Shown here in pieces: positions 8,525 through 16,251 of a stretch of 64,000 nt of DNA (position 1 is the first letter of the stretch; each line of letters starts with the position of its first letter). The notes under the pieces are model-generated. The model was not told the origin of the DNA and made no database searches. It was given only the letters and a program-made list of their open reading frames with translations. A program made the position numbers and the translations under genes. Origin of the DNA: Armatimonadota bacterium (GTDB lineage Bacteria > Bacillota > Desulfotomaculia > Desulfotomaculales > Nap2-2B); NCBI GenBank assembly GCA_023511535.1, contig JAIMBK010000007.1, forward strand, positions 1-64,000. The letters run 5' to 3'.

Positions 8525-10033
8525 TCAGGCCCCCTTACCGCGGGTGTCGGCGGGCCGGGCTTCAGCGTCCAGCAAAACCTTGATGCTGAACTCATAAACG
8601 TTGTTCGCCACCTCCGCGGTCATTTCTTTTTCCCCGCCCGAGCCGGCTATTTTTTCGGTTATTTTTTCGGTTGCCGTCCGCCGGGAAATGCTTTCTATGT
8701 TCACCTGCCTGCACCACTCCTTGCCCTGCAGGGTCATGGCCAGCACATTAACGGAGGCCGGGCTGGAGCATTCCCCCTGCACAGAATACAGGTCGTCGCC
8801 GAGCGGCTCGAATTTCTTTAAAGTGAAATCCGCCGGCCCGCTGCGTGCCAGCGTGGAAAGCAGCGCCCAGAGGACTTTTTCTTTATCCAGGGCGCTTCCC
8901 TGCAAAAAGTCCAGCTTTTTCTTCAAAGTTAAAATTTGTTTTTCTATCTCCTCGGCTTCGTTTTTCAGCCTGGAATAACTTTCCTTCTGCGCTTGCAGGG
9001 CGCCAACTTCCGCATTACAGCGGCTGAGCTGTTGTTTCAAGAAAACGTAGTGGCCGCAAAAGAGCACCACAACGGCCAGCACGGCCGCCACGGGAAGAAC
9101 CTGCACCCTTTGCCGGATCAGCCTGGCCAGTTCCACGCCGTCGTCAACGCCGGCGCTTTTCCAGCCCCCCCGAAGATAGATCTGGCGCAGGCCCGCCCCG
9201 AGGGCGGAAGCGAATGCGGGCGTAAAATCACCACCCGCCTGGAGGTGTAAAACGGCGGCGTCGGCACCCATTTTTTGCCGGAAGAATTCAACAACGCCCG
9301 CTTCAAGCCCGCCGGGCCCGGTAAGCAAAACTTTCCGGCCGGCAACCCCCCAGGCCTCAAAAATTTCTTTCAGCGAGGGCTCCGGTTCGGCAGAGGGCAG
9401 GCCGTCCAGGTGGGCGCGGCTCGCCGCCAGGCCCGCCGGCAGGGTCCGGAAGGCGGTGATCTTGCCGTCCTCAACCAGGGCAAACTTCATCGCCTGCCGC
9501 CCCACGTCGACAACCACCCAGTCTTTTTCCTTGCCGGCAAACACGGCCCCCACGGGAAAGCAAACGTCCGGCGGGTATACTTTTTTCAGCCTGAGGTTGC
9601 ATTCCGCAAACACTTTTTTCAGGCTCCGGTAATCCTCGTCCAGCATCACGGACACCCGGACCCCCGTCTGCCCTTCCCCGGTCTCAAAGCCCACCTCGTA
9701 GCCCACCAGGCTCTCCGCGGCGGGGATGACCATGTACGGCTCGGCTTCCCAGCGCAGTGCCTCTTTTAACCGGGACGACTTCAGCTTGCGCATCCTTTTG
9801 CTGTCCATGGCGAGCTCGATCACCGCCGCCAGGGGGCTGACCACCACAGCGCTTTTCGGGCATTTGGCGATCCGCGAGGTAATCATGGACAGCTCCGCCG
9901 CGGTGATCATCTCGCTTTCTTCCGCGCGGTCGAGCTGAAGGCAGTCGCTGACCGCAATACCTCTAAAATTTCGCCTGAGCACGGCCGCCCTCAAGGTCAT
10001 CCCGTCAATTTCAACGGCCAGCACGGAGAACAA
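8525..10033 (-). CDS. PilM-PilN fusion protein
   Basis: This 502-residue protein joins two pilus subunits that are usually separate. Residues 1 to about 290 look like PilM, an actin-like cytoplasmic protein (SVLAVEIDGMTLRAAV, LKEALRWEAEPYMVIP, VVDVGRQAMKFALVEDG, PGGLEAGVVEFF). Residues from about 300 on look like PilN: ARLIRQRVQ, a membrane helix (VLPVAAVLAVVVLFCGHYVF), a coiled coil (KNEAEEIEKQILTLKKKLDFL) and a periplasmic domain. In other systems PilN's N-terminal peptide binds PilM, so the fusion makes that contact covalent. The PilO-like gene follows after 6 bp. Confidence 0.8.
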   Translation of the reverse strand: MFSVLAVEIDGMTLRAAVLRRNFRGIAVSDCLQLDRAEESEMITAAELSMITSRIAKCPKSAVVVSPLAAVIELAMDSKRMRKLKSSRLKEALRWEAEPYMVIPAAESLVGYEVGFETGEGQTGVRVSVMLDEDYRSLKKVFAECNLRLKKVYPPDVCFPVGAVFAGKEKDWVVVDVGRQAMKFALVEDGKITAFRTLPAGLAASRAHLDGLPSAEPEPSLKEIFEAWGVAGRKVLLTGPGGLEAGVVEFFRQKMGADAAVLHLQAGGDFTPAFASALGAGLRQIYLRGGWKSAGVDDGVELARLIRQRVQVLPVAAVLAVVVLFCGHYVFLKQQLSRCNAEVGALQAQKESYSRLKNEAEEIEKQILTLKKKLDFLQGSALDKEKVLWALLSTLARSGPADFTLKKFEPLGDDLYSVQGECSSPASVNVLAMTLQGKEWCRQVNIESISRRTATEKITEKIAGSGGEKEMTAEVANNVYEFSIKVLLDAEARPADTRGKGA

Positions 10034-10087
10034 AGGGACCGCCTCCTCCTTCCAGACGTCGACCCGGCCAGGCGCCCGCCCGGCAGG

Positions 10088-12976
10088 TTATTCATCCCTT
10101 CTGACATATACAACCAGGCTTTCCTCCGCCGGGCACTGGCTCCCGCCGGCCCCGACAAATACCGCCGGCGGATACGCGCCCGCAATCTCCCCTGCTGTAG
10201 CCTGAATTTCAATCCGCCGCCTGCCGGCAAAAACATCGCCCGGAAGCGCAAACGTCCTGCTTTCGCCGGGGGGGACGGAAATGCTTGCCGTTAAAGGATC
10301 TCCTGCGGGCTGATGGTAAAGGGTGACCGTCACTTCGGCGGCCGGTGGCTGCCCCGCCTCCTGGTAATTAATACATTTTCCGTTCGGGTCCCACAGCGTG
10401 CATGCGTACTCCTTCGGGGTAAGGTTAACGACCCGGCCCTTTACGGCCATGCCGGCGGCCTTCCACGCGGAGTCTTCGACGGTTAACGCAATGTTGTCGT
10501 CCGCGGTATCGATCTTCTTGTCCCGCCCGGCGCTGGCAATAGTCAGGCGGGTCGCCTGAAGAAGATCCGGAGCGTCGTATTCAAAGTGCAAAGGCGTCCC
10601 CCAGGAGTCGCGTAAAACCTCGTTTTCCCCTTCCCCCCACGGCTTTGCGAGGTAGGGGCCGCGCCAGGCAAAACCTCTGGGCCCGGCAGGGGGGGGATCG
10701 GGGGGATCGTGATCGCTGTAACCTTCCGCGGGGTCCCAGGCCCACAGGCCGCGGGGCTGGCCCCCACCGGCAGCTGAAACCTCCCACCCGGCGCCGGTCC
10801 ACTGCCAGAGCTTCGGCCACTGGCCCATGTCGCCCAGATAACCCCCGACGAGGGGCCGGCCGCAAGTGTCGAAGGCGTCCGGCGGGCCGGTCAGCGCGCT
10901 CTTGATGCTTTCCAGAATCCGGCGGGTCTGTTCTTCCTGGACGTCCAGGTTGGGGGTGTACCATTCGTCGGGAGTGATTTCCAGGACGACGTTGTCCTTG
11001 TTTGCGGGGGCGTCTCTGGCGTAAGAACCCCTGCTCAACGGCCCCGGCGGGCTGCTTTCCGCCGGCAGGGCCACCTTGCCGTCCGGGCCGGCGCTGATTA
11101 CCAGCAGGTAAACGCCGCGGGCGTCCTGCTCCTTGATAAAAAACAGCGCCCGCCCCCAGGCGTCGGCCAGGATCCCTTCGGTCCTCCGCAGGGGGCTCAC
11201 GTCCTGGTTTGCGTTGTCGAACGCCGCCCGGGGGTAGGCCAGGTAGGGCCCCTTCCAGGAGGCCCAGTCAATACCGGTATCCCGGTCGAATTTTTCCCAC
11301 AGCCCGAGCGGCTGGCCGATAAAGGTAAAATCAACCCCGTCGCCGCCGCTGTAAACTTCCTCGCCCACCGCGGCGCCCTCCGGTTTTTGCCAGCGGTTTT
11401 CGCCGGCGTCCCAGGTAAACTTATACAGCCTGGGCAGGGCGTCCATGTCCCCCGCGTACCCCCGGACCACGCGCCGCCCCCGCTCGTCATAGGTGTTGGC
11501 CGGCCCGGCGACGGCGGCGCGGACGGCTTCCAGCCGCTCCCGGGTGGCCTTGACGCGGCCCGCTTTGTCCAGGTGGCCGATAAAGGGCACGAACATGGCG
11601 GCCAAAAAGCCCAGAACGGCGATGATTACGATCACTTCCAGCAGAGTAAATCCGCCCGCCCGGCGGACGTCCCGCAACACTTGTCGCTCTCCCCCCACGC
11701 CTGCCGCGGCAATATTTTCTTCCGGGGCCGCTGTTTCCCGGGCGGGCGCCGCCCTGCCGCCGCCGGCCGCAAGCATCCCCAGCACGATCCAGAACAGGGG
11801 CATGACCAGGATTGTCTCGAAGTGGAAAAGCCCCTGGACGAGGTAGACGGCGGCCATGGCCGGAAGCTCGGGGCGCGCCCGGAACCGGTGCCGCGCTTCC
11901 CATAAAACAAAACCTAAAAACGCCAGGTAGGCAATCAGGGCGAACATGCCCATGGTCACGGCCGTTTCCAGGTAAAGGCTGGGGGTTTTGTCCAGAAGAG
12001 AGGCAAAGGGCAGCATCCTGGCGACGTGCGTCAGGTGGTCGGGCCCCAGGCCGAAGGCCCAGCAGTGGGGCAGCAGCCGCAGGGCGCTTTGCCAGGCAGC
12101 CGCCTGCTCCAAAGGGCTGGTCACCCCCACTTTACCCGCGAGGCCCCAGAAAATTATCCCGGCCGCAAAGAGCAGCGTGACGCCCGGCAAAACCAGGGCG
12201 GGCGCCAGCCACGCCCTTTTCCTTTCCGCAGCGAAAGAATACCGGGCGACCACGGCCAGGCCGAAAACAGCTCCCATCCACGCGCCCCAGTTGAAGCTCA
12301 CCAGGAGCCCGGCGTAAATGACGGCCGCGGCGGCAAGCCAGGCCGGCCGGCGGCGGCCGGCGTAAACGGACAGGGCGGCGGGCAGGACAAAGGCGGCATA
12401 GGTACCGAGGTAGTCGGGGTTGCCCAGGGTGCCGTAAGCGGTCAAAGCCCGGCGGAAGGGCTCGTGGGGCACCGGGTTCAGGCCGCAGACCTGGAGCACG
12501 GCCAGGAAGGAGACGATCACCGCCGCGGCGGCCATGCAGGCCGGGAGCTTTTCGCTGTTGTCGGCCCGGGAGGCGAGAACGAACAAAACGGCGCAAAAAA
12601 GATAAGTGCAAAGGCCGGTGTAGCGCACGGGCGCGCCCACCCAGGCGGTCGCGGGGTAGGCGGCCAGCGCGGCGGCCGCCAGGGCGAAAAAGAAAAAGAA
12701 CCCCAGGGGGACGAACGCGCGGCCGCCGATCCTGGCCTTTTCTTTGAGCAGGACCGCCAGCGCCAGCAGGGACGCGGCCGCCAGGGCCAGGTACCGCGGC
12801 GCGTAAAAGTAATCCGGCGGGTGGTTCCCCAAAAAGGATAATTGGTTGGGCACGACCAGCAGGGGGTAGACGGCCGCCATAAAGTAAAGGATCAGATTTT
12901 TAAGGTCAGCCTGTCGGCATCCGCCGCGCCAGTTCTTCACGTTTAAGGCCAAAGCCGGTACCTCCACCCAGATCAC
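10088..12976 (-). CDS. O-antigen-ligase-like membrane protein fused (or coupled) to a pseudopilin
   Basis: One uninterrupted frame of about 960 codons. The first roughly 400 residues hold about ten membrane segments plus GLGPDHLTHVARMLPF in the position of the large external loop of Wzy_C/O-antigen-ligase proteins, the family that includes pilin glycosyl-ligases. The frame then enters a type IV pilin-like N-terminus (AGG/FTLLEVIVIIAVLGFLAAMFVPF) and two repeated globular domains (GYAGDMDALPRLYKFTWDAG and GYLGDMGQWPKLWQWTGAG). A GTG at 11680 preceded by GGGGGGAGAG at 6-base spacing would make the pseudopilin start internally with a normal short leader. The N-terminal start is uncertain: GTG 12976, or TTG 12952 behind GGAGG. 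Confidence 0.75.
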   Translation of the reverse strand: MIWVEVPALALNVKNWRGGCRQADLKNLILYFMAAVYPLLVVPNQLSFLGNHPPDYFYAPRYLALAAASLLALAVLLKEKARIGGRAFVPLGFFFFFALAAAALAAYPATAWVGAPVRYTGLCTYLFCAVLFVLASRADNSEKLPACMAAAAVIVSFLAVLQVCGLNPVPHEPFRRALTAYGTLGNPDYLGTYAAFVLPAALSVYAGRRRPAWLAAAAVIYAGLLVSFNWGAWMGAVFGLAVVARYSFAAERKRAWLAPALVLPGVTLLFAAGIIFWGLAGKVGVTSPLEQAAAWQSALRLLPHCWAFGLGPDHLTHVARMLPFASLLDKTPSLYLETAVTMGMFALIAYLAFLGFVLWEARHRFRARPELPAMAAVYLVQGLFHFETILVMPLFWIVLGMLAAGGGRAAPARETAAPEENIAAAGVGGERQVLRDVRRAGGFTLLEVIVIIAVLGFLAAMFVPFIGHLDKAGRVKATRERLEAVRAAVAGPANTYDERGRRVVRGYAGDMDALPRLYKFTWDAGENRWQKPEGAAVGEEVYSGGDGVDFTFIGQPLGLWEKFDRDTGIDWASWKGPYLAYPRAAFDNANQDVSPLRRTEGILADAWGRALFFIKEQDARGVYLLVISAGPDGKVALPAESSPPGPLSRGSYARDAPANKDNVVLEITPDEWYTPNLDVQEEQTRRILESIKSALTGPPDAFDTCGRPLVGGYLGDMGQWPKLWQWTGAGWEVSAAGGGQPRGLWAWDPAEGYSDHDPPDPPPAGPRGFAWRGPYLAKPWGEGENEVLRDSWGTPLHFEYDAPDLLQATRLTIASAGRDKKIDTADDNIALTVEDSAWKAAGMAVKGRVVNLTPKEYACTLWDPNGKCINYQEAGQPPAAEVTVTLYHQPAGDPLTASISVPPGESRTFALPGDVFAGRRRIEIQATAGEIAGAYPPAVFVGAGGSQCPAEESLVVYVRRDE

Positions 12977-13030
12977 TGGCGGAATCTTTCTCCCGCCGTC
13001 TTTCCCGCCGGAGGGTTTTCCGGCGGGAAG

Positions 13031-13071
13031 TTAAAACAGGGGCGGGGCGCCCGCCCCCACCCCTGTTTTAA
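13031..13071 (-). terminator. Strong hairpin between pilin and ligase genes
   Basis: TTAAAACAGGGG and CCCCTGTTTTAA flank a GC-rich core, giving a long, nearly perfect inverted repeat 18 bases after the pilin stop. It could end most transcripts and keep pilin mRNA more abundant than the downstream machinery genes. The U-tract is short. Confidence 0.7.
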
Positions 13072-13088
13072 GCGCCCGGATCAAGCTG

Positions 13089-14027
13089 TTAGAGAGTCGA
13101 CACGGCTGTGATCGTCCAGGCTTGCGGATCGTCGTTGCCCATCAGCTGGCAACCTTCGGGGCAAAAGGTGGTGAACTGCCACGCTTCCTGCGCCTCGGTC
13201 AGGTCGTACTCTTTTACCTCTCCGTTCTCGTGCGTGACGGTAATCCCGCCGACATCACCAGTTGCCAGCCTGTCTACCGTGGCCTGCAGCCTGGGCACGA
13301 TTACGTTGTAGTTGTTGTAGAGGAAGTGGTCGCCCCGCTTCATGCCGTTCGGGCAAAGGGCCGCGCTCTGGATCTGGCCTTCCCTGACCAGGTCGCTGTC
13401 GGGGCCGACGCCGAGCACGATACGGTAGACGAGGTCGGGGTTGCCGAAAGTATCGTTCTCCTCTAAGTCACTAAAATCCCAACTGCTGCCGTCATGTCCG
13501 GCGCCGACCATCAGGACGTTGACGCCCGCCTCGACAGCAACTTTCCTCATGTACGGCTGGCTGCTTTCCGTTCCGTGATAATCCGGGTCGACAGCTGTGG
13601 AGAGGTTGAGGTTGTACACCTCGGTGATCCCCAGATCGACGAGTTCTGTCGCCTCCTCCGCCGTCAGCGCGTGCAGGTGCAGGTGAACCATGTTATCCAT
13701 ATCTCTGGACAAAGCTTCTTTTCCGGTGTCCTTGTTGTTGTCGTCGACGCTCGGCTTTTCATAACCGGCAGCCGTTTCGGTGACCAGGTTCGTCAGGCGG
13801 CTGGGCAACTGCCCTTTGCTCTCCACGTAAGCCGCCAGGACCTGGCGCAGCCGTTGCTGGTTGGTGTCGCAAATGGCGTCCCCCGAGCCGCTGGCCACGT
13901 TGGCCAGGCGGGGAGCGATCATGGCCACCAGGAAGCCCATGATGGCGATGACGATGATCAGCTCGATCAGCGTGAAGCCGCCCTGACCTTTCACCCTTTG
14001 CAGCAAGCCCTTGATTTTCTTCCTCAT
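13089..14027 (-). CDS. Type IV pilin-like major subunit candidate
   Basis: About 312 residues. The short basic leader MRKKIKGLLQRVKGQGG ends in the prepilin peptidase site G/FTLIEL, with the conserved Glu at +5, then a hydrophobic helix (IIVIAIMGFLVAMIAPRL). The mature part is large for a pilin and acidic, and contains a CPEGC motif near the end that could form the C-terminal disulfide loop. The start at 14027 is 6 bases after AAGGGAG; the in-frame ATG ten codons upstream lies inside the regulatory hairpin. No prepilin peptidase is in the window. Translation is probably controlled by the riboswitch and hairpins upstream. Confidence 0.88.
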   Translation of the reverse strand: MRKKIKGLLQRVKGQGGFTLIELIIVIAIMGFLVAMIAPRLANVASGSGDAICDTNQQRLRQVLAAYVESKGQLPSRLTNLVTETAAGYEKPSVDDNNKDTGKEALSRDMDNMVHLHLHALTAEEATELVDLGITEVYNLNLSTAVDPDYHGTESSQPYMRKVAVEAGVNVLMVGAGHDGSSWDFSDLEENDTFGNPDLVYRIVLGVGPDSDLVREGQIQSAALCPNGMKRGDHFLYNNYNVIVPRLQATVDRLATGDVGGITVTHENGEVKEYDLTEAQEAWQFTTFCPEGCQLMGNDDPQAWTITAVSTL

Positions 14028-14035
14028 CGGTATCT

Positions 14036-14063
14036 CCCTTCTTGTTTTGGTTTCCAAGAAGGG
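14036..14063 (-). promoter_or_regulatory. Shine-Dalgarno-sequestering hairpin of the pilin mRNA
   Basis: In the pilin leader CCCTTCTTG (14055-14063) can pair perfectly with CAAGAAGGG (14036-14044), which covers the AAGGGAG ribosome-binding site. The same CCTTCTTGG can instead pair with CCAGGAAGG (14081-14089), with one mismatch, which would free the site. These are mutually exclusive structures, as expected of a translational expression platform. Confidence 0.7.
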
Positions 14064-14110
14064 TTCACCCGCAGAACCGTCCTTCCTGGTCAGTTAATCA
14101 ATAATTATTA

Positions 14111-14194
14111 CTCGACAGCCCGGCCGCCTTAGCTTGCCGCTTCAGGCCCGCCGGCTTTGCGCCCCTGCCTCCCGGCGGGTTTGCCCTGATCGAG
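14111..14194 (-). ncRNA. Cyclic-di-GMP-I (GEMM) riboswitch
   Basis: Read on the minus strand, CTCGA...TCGAG closes the element (P1). Inside are GGGCAAACC, a stem GCC-GGGA-GGC with a GNRA-type tetraloop, the nearly invariant GCGCAAAGCC, GGGCCT with following A-rich bases, and a second GC-rich arm. This order (GGCAAACC, GNRA loop, CGCAAAGCC, GGGCC) is the diagnostic GEMM-I pattern. It lies 84 bases upstream of the pilin start, with the Shine-Dalgarno-masking hairpins between, so c-di-GMP probably controls pilin synthesis. The sign of the control cannot be read from the sequence. Confidence 0.85.
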
Positions 14195-14200
14195 TAAACC

Positions 14201-14369
14201 CAGGCCCCGCGCCTGCGTTCAGGCTCGAAAAAACAAGCCCTTTTTCGCCTGCCCTTAAAGCAGGCTTACCCGCCGCTCACCACCTCCTTCGTCCGGCCGG
14301 GGGGATTTCACCCGCAGAAAACCACCCCGCAAATATTTAAGGATTATTTTTCCCCAGGCCCCGCGCCTG
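14201..14369. repeat. Pair of 15-bp direct repeats upstream of the riboswitch
   Basis: CAGGCCCCGCGCCTG occurs at 14201-14215 and again at 14355-14369. Each copy is itself nearly palindromic. The rest of the stretch holds small hairpins and no gene. It may be the leader of the pilin transcript. Confidence 0.6.
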
Positions 14370-14392
14370 TGCAGAGAGACAATCTTTGAGGA

Positions 14393-14407
14393 TGATTCTC
14401 ATTTTCA
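14393..14407 (-). promoter_or_regulatory. Fur-box-like site
   Basis: TGATTCTCATTTTCA resembles the 7-1-7 Fur motif (TGATAATNATTATCA) with several mismatches. It lies between the small gene at 14433-14714 and the pilin leader, so its target is uncertain. Confidence 0.4.
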
Positions 14408-14432
14408 TTTTAGATCCACCAATTTCTTTTTG

Positions 14433-14714
14433 TCAATACCTGTTTTTTAATCCCGCTTCTTCCGGCTCGCTGCCAGGGCGCTCAACTTCGGCCACAGCCT
14501 GAACCAGCCTGTTTACTTCGCCAGGAGAAGGCGCGGTCCGGCCGGGATAATCCACCACATAGCGGTACTGCTTGCCGCAGTGGATGATGACTTCTTTCTG
14601 GCCCTTCTTCAAGATCTTCATCTCGACCTTCATCTCGCCGAATCCGTCGTGGCGGAAAAGGATTTCGTTGAGTTGCTGGATTTTCGCCAGGACCATTTCA
14701 TTGGTATGCTTCAT
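14433..14714 (-). CDS. Small conserved-looking protein under Fur-type control
   Basis: A 93-residue protein that I do not recognise. The start at 14714 follows GGAGG by 5 bases; longer in-frame starts overlap the Fur boxes. The sequence is charged, with no signal peptide or membrane helix, and has a single short His/Cys pair (IIHCGKQYRY). The upstream region carries two Fur-like boxes, so it is probably made under iron limitation. It is a single-gene unit between the pilus operon and a long intergenic region. Confidence 0.6.
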   Translation of the reverse strand: MKHTNEMVLAKIQQLNEILFRHDGFGEMKVEMKILKKGQKEVIIHCGKQYRYVVDYPGRTAPSPGEVNRLVQAVAEVERPGSEPEEAGLKNRY

Positions 14715-14776
14715 AAATACCTCCGCCGTTCCTGACCGAACCGGATGTGATTTATCCAAACCCGCTTTCATGAGTA

Positions 14777-14813
14777 CGATTATCATTTTCAATGAATATG
14801 ACTTTCATTATCA
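14777..14813 (-). promoter_or_regulatory. Two Fur boxes
   Basis: Two 7-1-7 type sites, CGATTATCATTTTCA (14777-14791) and TGACTTTCATTATCA (14799-14813), are 22 bp apart and match the Fur consensus TGATAATNATTATCA with a few changes each. They precede the 93-residue gene on the minus strand. Confidence 0.65.
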
Positions 14814-14819
14814 TTCTAC

Positions 14820-15489
14820 CTTATCAACTCTCCTCTGTCAAGACCAGTTTTAGAAATTTTTTTCAGGACCACCTCCCGGAACACAAGCGCCAACACCCAC
14901 CGGCACTTCTCCCCGGAACACCGAAACCAACGCTCCGCGGACAGAAAAGGCCCGCAGGGGACTGGTTCTTTGAGCTTTTTTAGCTTAATCCGGGCCGGCC
15001 CGGCCGGCGAACAGAAAACCGGGGCGGCAAGAACGGGACAACATATTTTGCCTGCCGTTTACCAGATCATCCATCTCCTGATTTTATTGAACTCCGGGCC
15101 GGGGTTTTTTATTTTAAGCTAATCATAACCAGAAGCCGACCACTATTATTGAACGGTTATATACCTGTGGCAGAAATCCAATATATCAGGCAAAAGGAAC
15201 TCCTGGGGCCTGGTCATGCGTTGTTATGCGCAAATGTTTTGTAAACAATTTTAACAAGGGGGAGGTGGTATTTACGGCAGGAGTTGGAAAATGATTAGTT
15301 ACAGGTGGTTAAAGCGGACGTACAGGTGTTAGTTGGCTGCATAAAGTATTTAAGGAAGGATCTCGGGTGTGCGTTGTTCTTACACAACGCAGGCAGTAAT
15401 GCCTGAATAAAAGTAGGCGCAAGGCTGACGAACTATGCAAAGTAGCCCGGCCCCGCCGGGCTTTTGGGATGGAATTGCACTTCCTCCTG
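14820..15489. other. Intergenic region with a possible structured RNA
   Basis: No credible gene over about 670 bp. On the plus strand 15360-15465 folds into TGCGTTGT-loop-ACAACGCA, then AGGCA-GTAA-TGCCT, then a GC-rich terminator (15445-15465). This could be an unannotated small RNA. I could not match it to a known riboswitch class. Confidence 0.35.
15445..15465 (+). terminator. Rho-independent terminator
   Basis: GCCCGG-CCCC-GCCGGGC followed by TTTT. The hairpin and the first T residues are identical to the terminator at 16171-16193 beyond the toxin gene. Confidence 0.8.
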
Positions 15490-15518
15490 TTGTCAGAAAT
15501 AAATTCTTGCGTTATACT
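15490..15518 (+). promoter_or_regulatory. Sigma-A type promoter of the vapBC pair
   Basis: TTGTCA (15490-15495) and TATACT (15513-15518) are separated by exactly 17 bases, 24 bases before the antitoxin start. Confidence 0.75.
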
Positions 15519-15541
15519 GAGGTAAAGGCGGGTGATTCGGA

Positions 15542-15772
15542 ATGGACACGATGCCGATCAGGCAGGAAATATTAAAAGAAATCGACTGTTTGCCCCCTCA
15601 CATTCAAAAGCGCGTACTCGATTTTGCCCGGATTCTTAGGTCCACCCTTTACGAGGGAGTGCCCGGTAGGGACTTGCTTCGTTTTGCCGGGTCTATTTCG
15701 CCGGCGGAAGGAGAGTTGATGAACCGGGCTATTGAGGAAGCGTGCGAACAGGTTGATCCAGGTGAGTGGTAA
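15542..15772 (+). CDS. Putative antitoxin (VapB/DUF2281-like)
   Basis: A 76-residue protein starting MDTMPIRQEILKEIDCLPPHIQKRVLDFARIL, like the short helical DUF2281-type antitoxins. The C-terminal end (SPAEGELMNRAIEEACEQVD) would be the toxin-wrapping part. It directly precedes and overlaps a PIN-domain toxin, the usual toxin-antitoxin order. A consensus promoter lies just upstream. The family call is moderate because the N-terminus shows no clear DNA-binding motif. Confidence 0.7.
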   Translation: MDTMPIRQEILKEIDCLPPHIQKRVLDFARILRSTLYEGVPGRDLLRFAGSISPAEGELMNRAIEEACEQVDPGEW

Positions 15773-16151
15773 GTATCTTCTGGATACAAACATTATCGTT
15801 GCTCTCTTCGCCGGAGACGGTTCCGTTCAGGAAAAACTGGCGGGAGCAAGCAGGGTGTTCGTGCCCAGTATTGTCTTGGGGGAGTTGTACTACGGCGCCC
15901 GAAAATCCGGCCAAACAGAGAAAAACCTTGCGCGGCTGGAGGAGTTCGCGGCCAGTAGCGCGGTGACTGCCTGCGACGCGGGCACGGCGCGCGAATACGG
16001 CATAATCAAAGACCAGTTACGAAAGAAGGGGCGGCCCATTCCCGAAAATGATATCTGGATTGCGGCTATCGTCCGGCAACACGATTTCGTTTTGGTAACG
16101 AGAGACAATCATTTTTCTGAAATTGAAGATCTGAAAACGGAAAAATGGTAA
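15762..16151 (+). CDS. vapC: PIN-domain toxin (VapC-like ribonuclease)
   Basis: About 129 residues from the GTG at 15762, which overlaps the antitoxin gene by 11 bases and gives the canonical PIN start SGKYLLDTNIIVALF. The four acidic positions of the VapC active site are visible: D in LLDTN, E in LGELYYGA, D in ENDIWIAA, and D in VTRDNHF. VapC toxins cleave tRNA or rRNA when freed from antitoxin. It ends 19 bases before a terminator identical in its core to the one preceding the pair. Confidence 0.85.
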   Translation: MSGKYLLDTNIIVALFAGDGSVQEKLAGASRVFVPSIVLGELYYGARKSGQTEKNLARLEEFAASSAVTACDAGTAREYGIIKDQLRKKGRPIPENDIWIAAIVRQHDFVLVTRDNHFSEIEDLKTEKW

Positions 16152-16170
16152 CATGTATATTGGCAAAAGC

Positions 16171-16193
16171 GCCCGGCCCCGCCGGGCTTTTTT
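16171..16193 (+). terminator. Rho-independent terminator after vapC
   Basis: GCCCGG-CCCC-GCCGGGC followed by TTTTTTG. It shares its hairpin and the first T residues with 15445-15465. Confidence 0.85.
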
Positions 16194-16251
16194 GTTTTGC
16201 AGGCAGGGCCACGCAGGGTTTTCCGGTCGGAAAAATGTCCCGAGGATGATT

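Noticed and set aside
12132-12611. Arg/Pro-rich minus-strand ORF of 159 codons
   Set aside because: It is a shadow frame in the GC-rich ligase-like gene.
15300-15465. Second c-di-GMP riboswitch
   Set aside because: The core GGCAAACC and CGCAAAGCC pair is missing; only a loose GGCGCAAGG is present.
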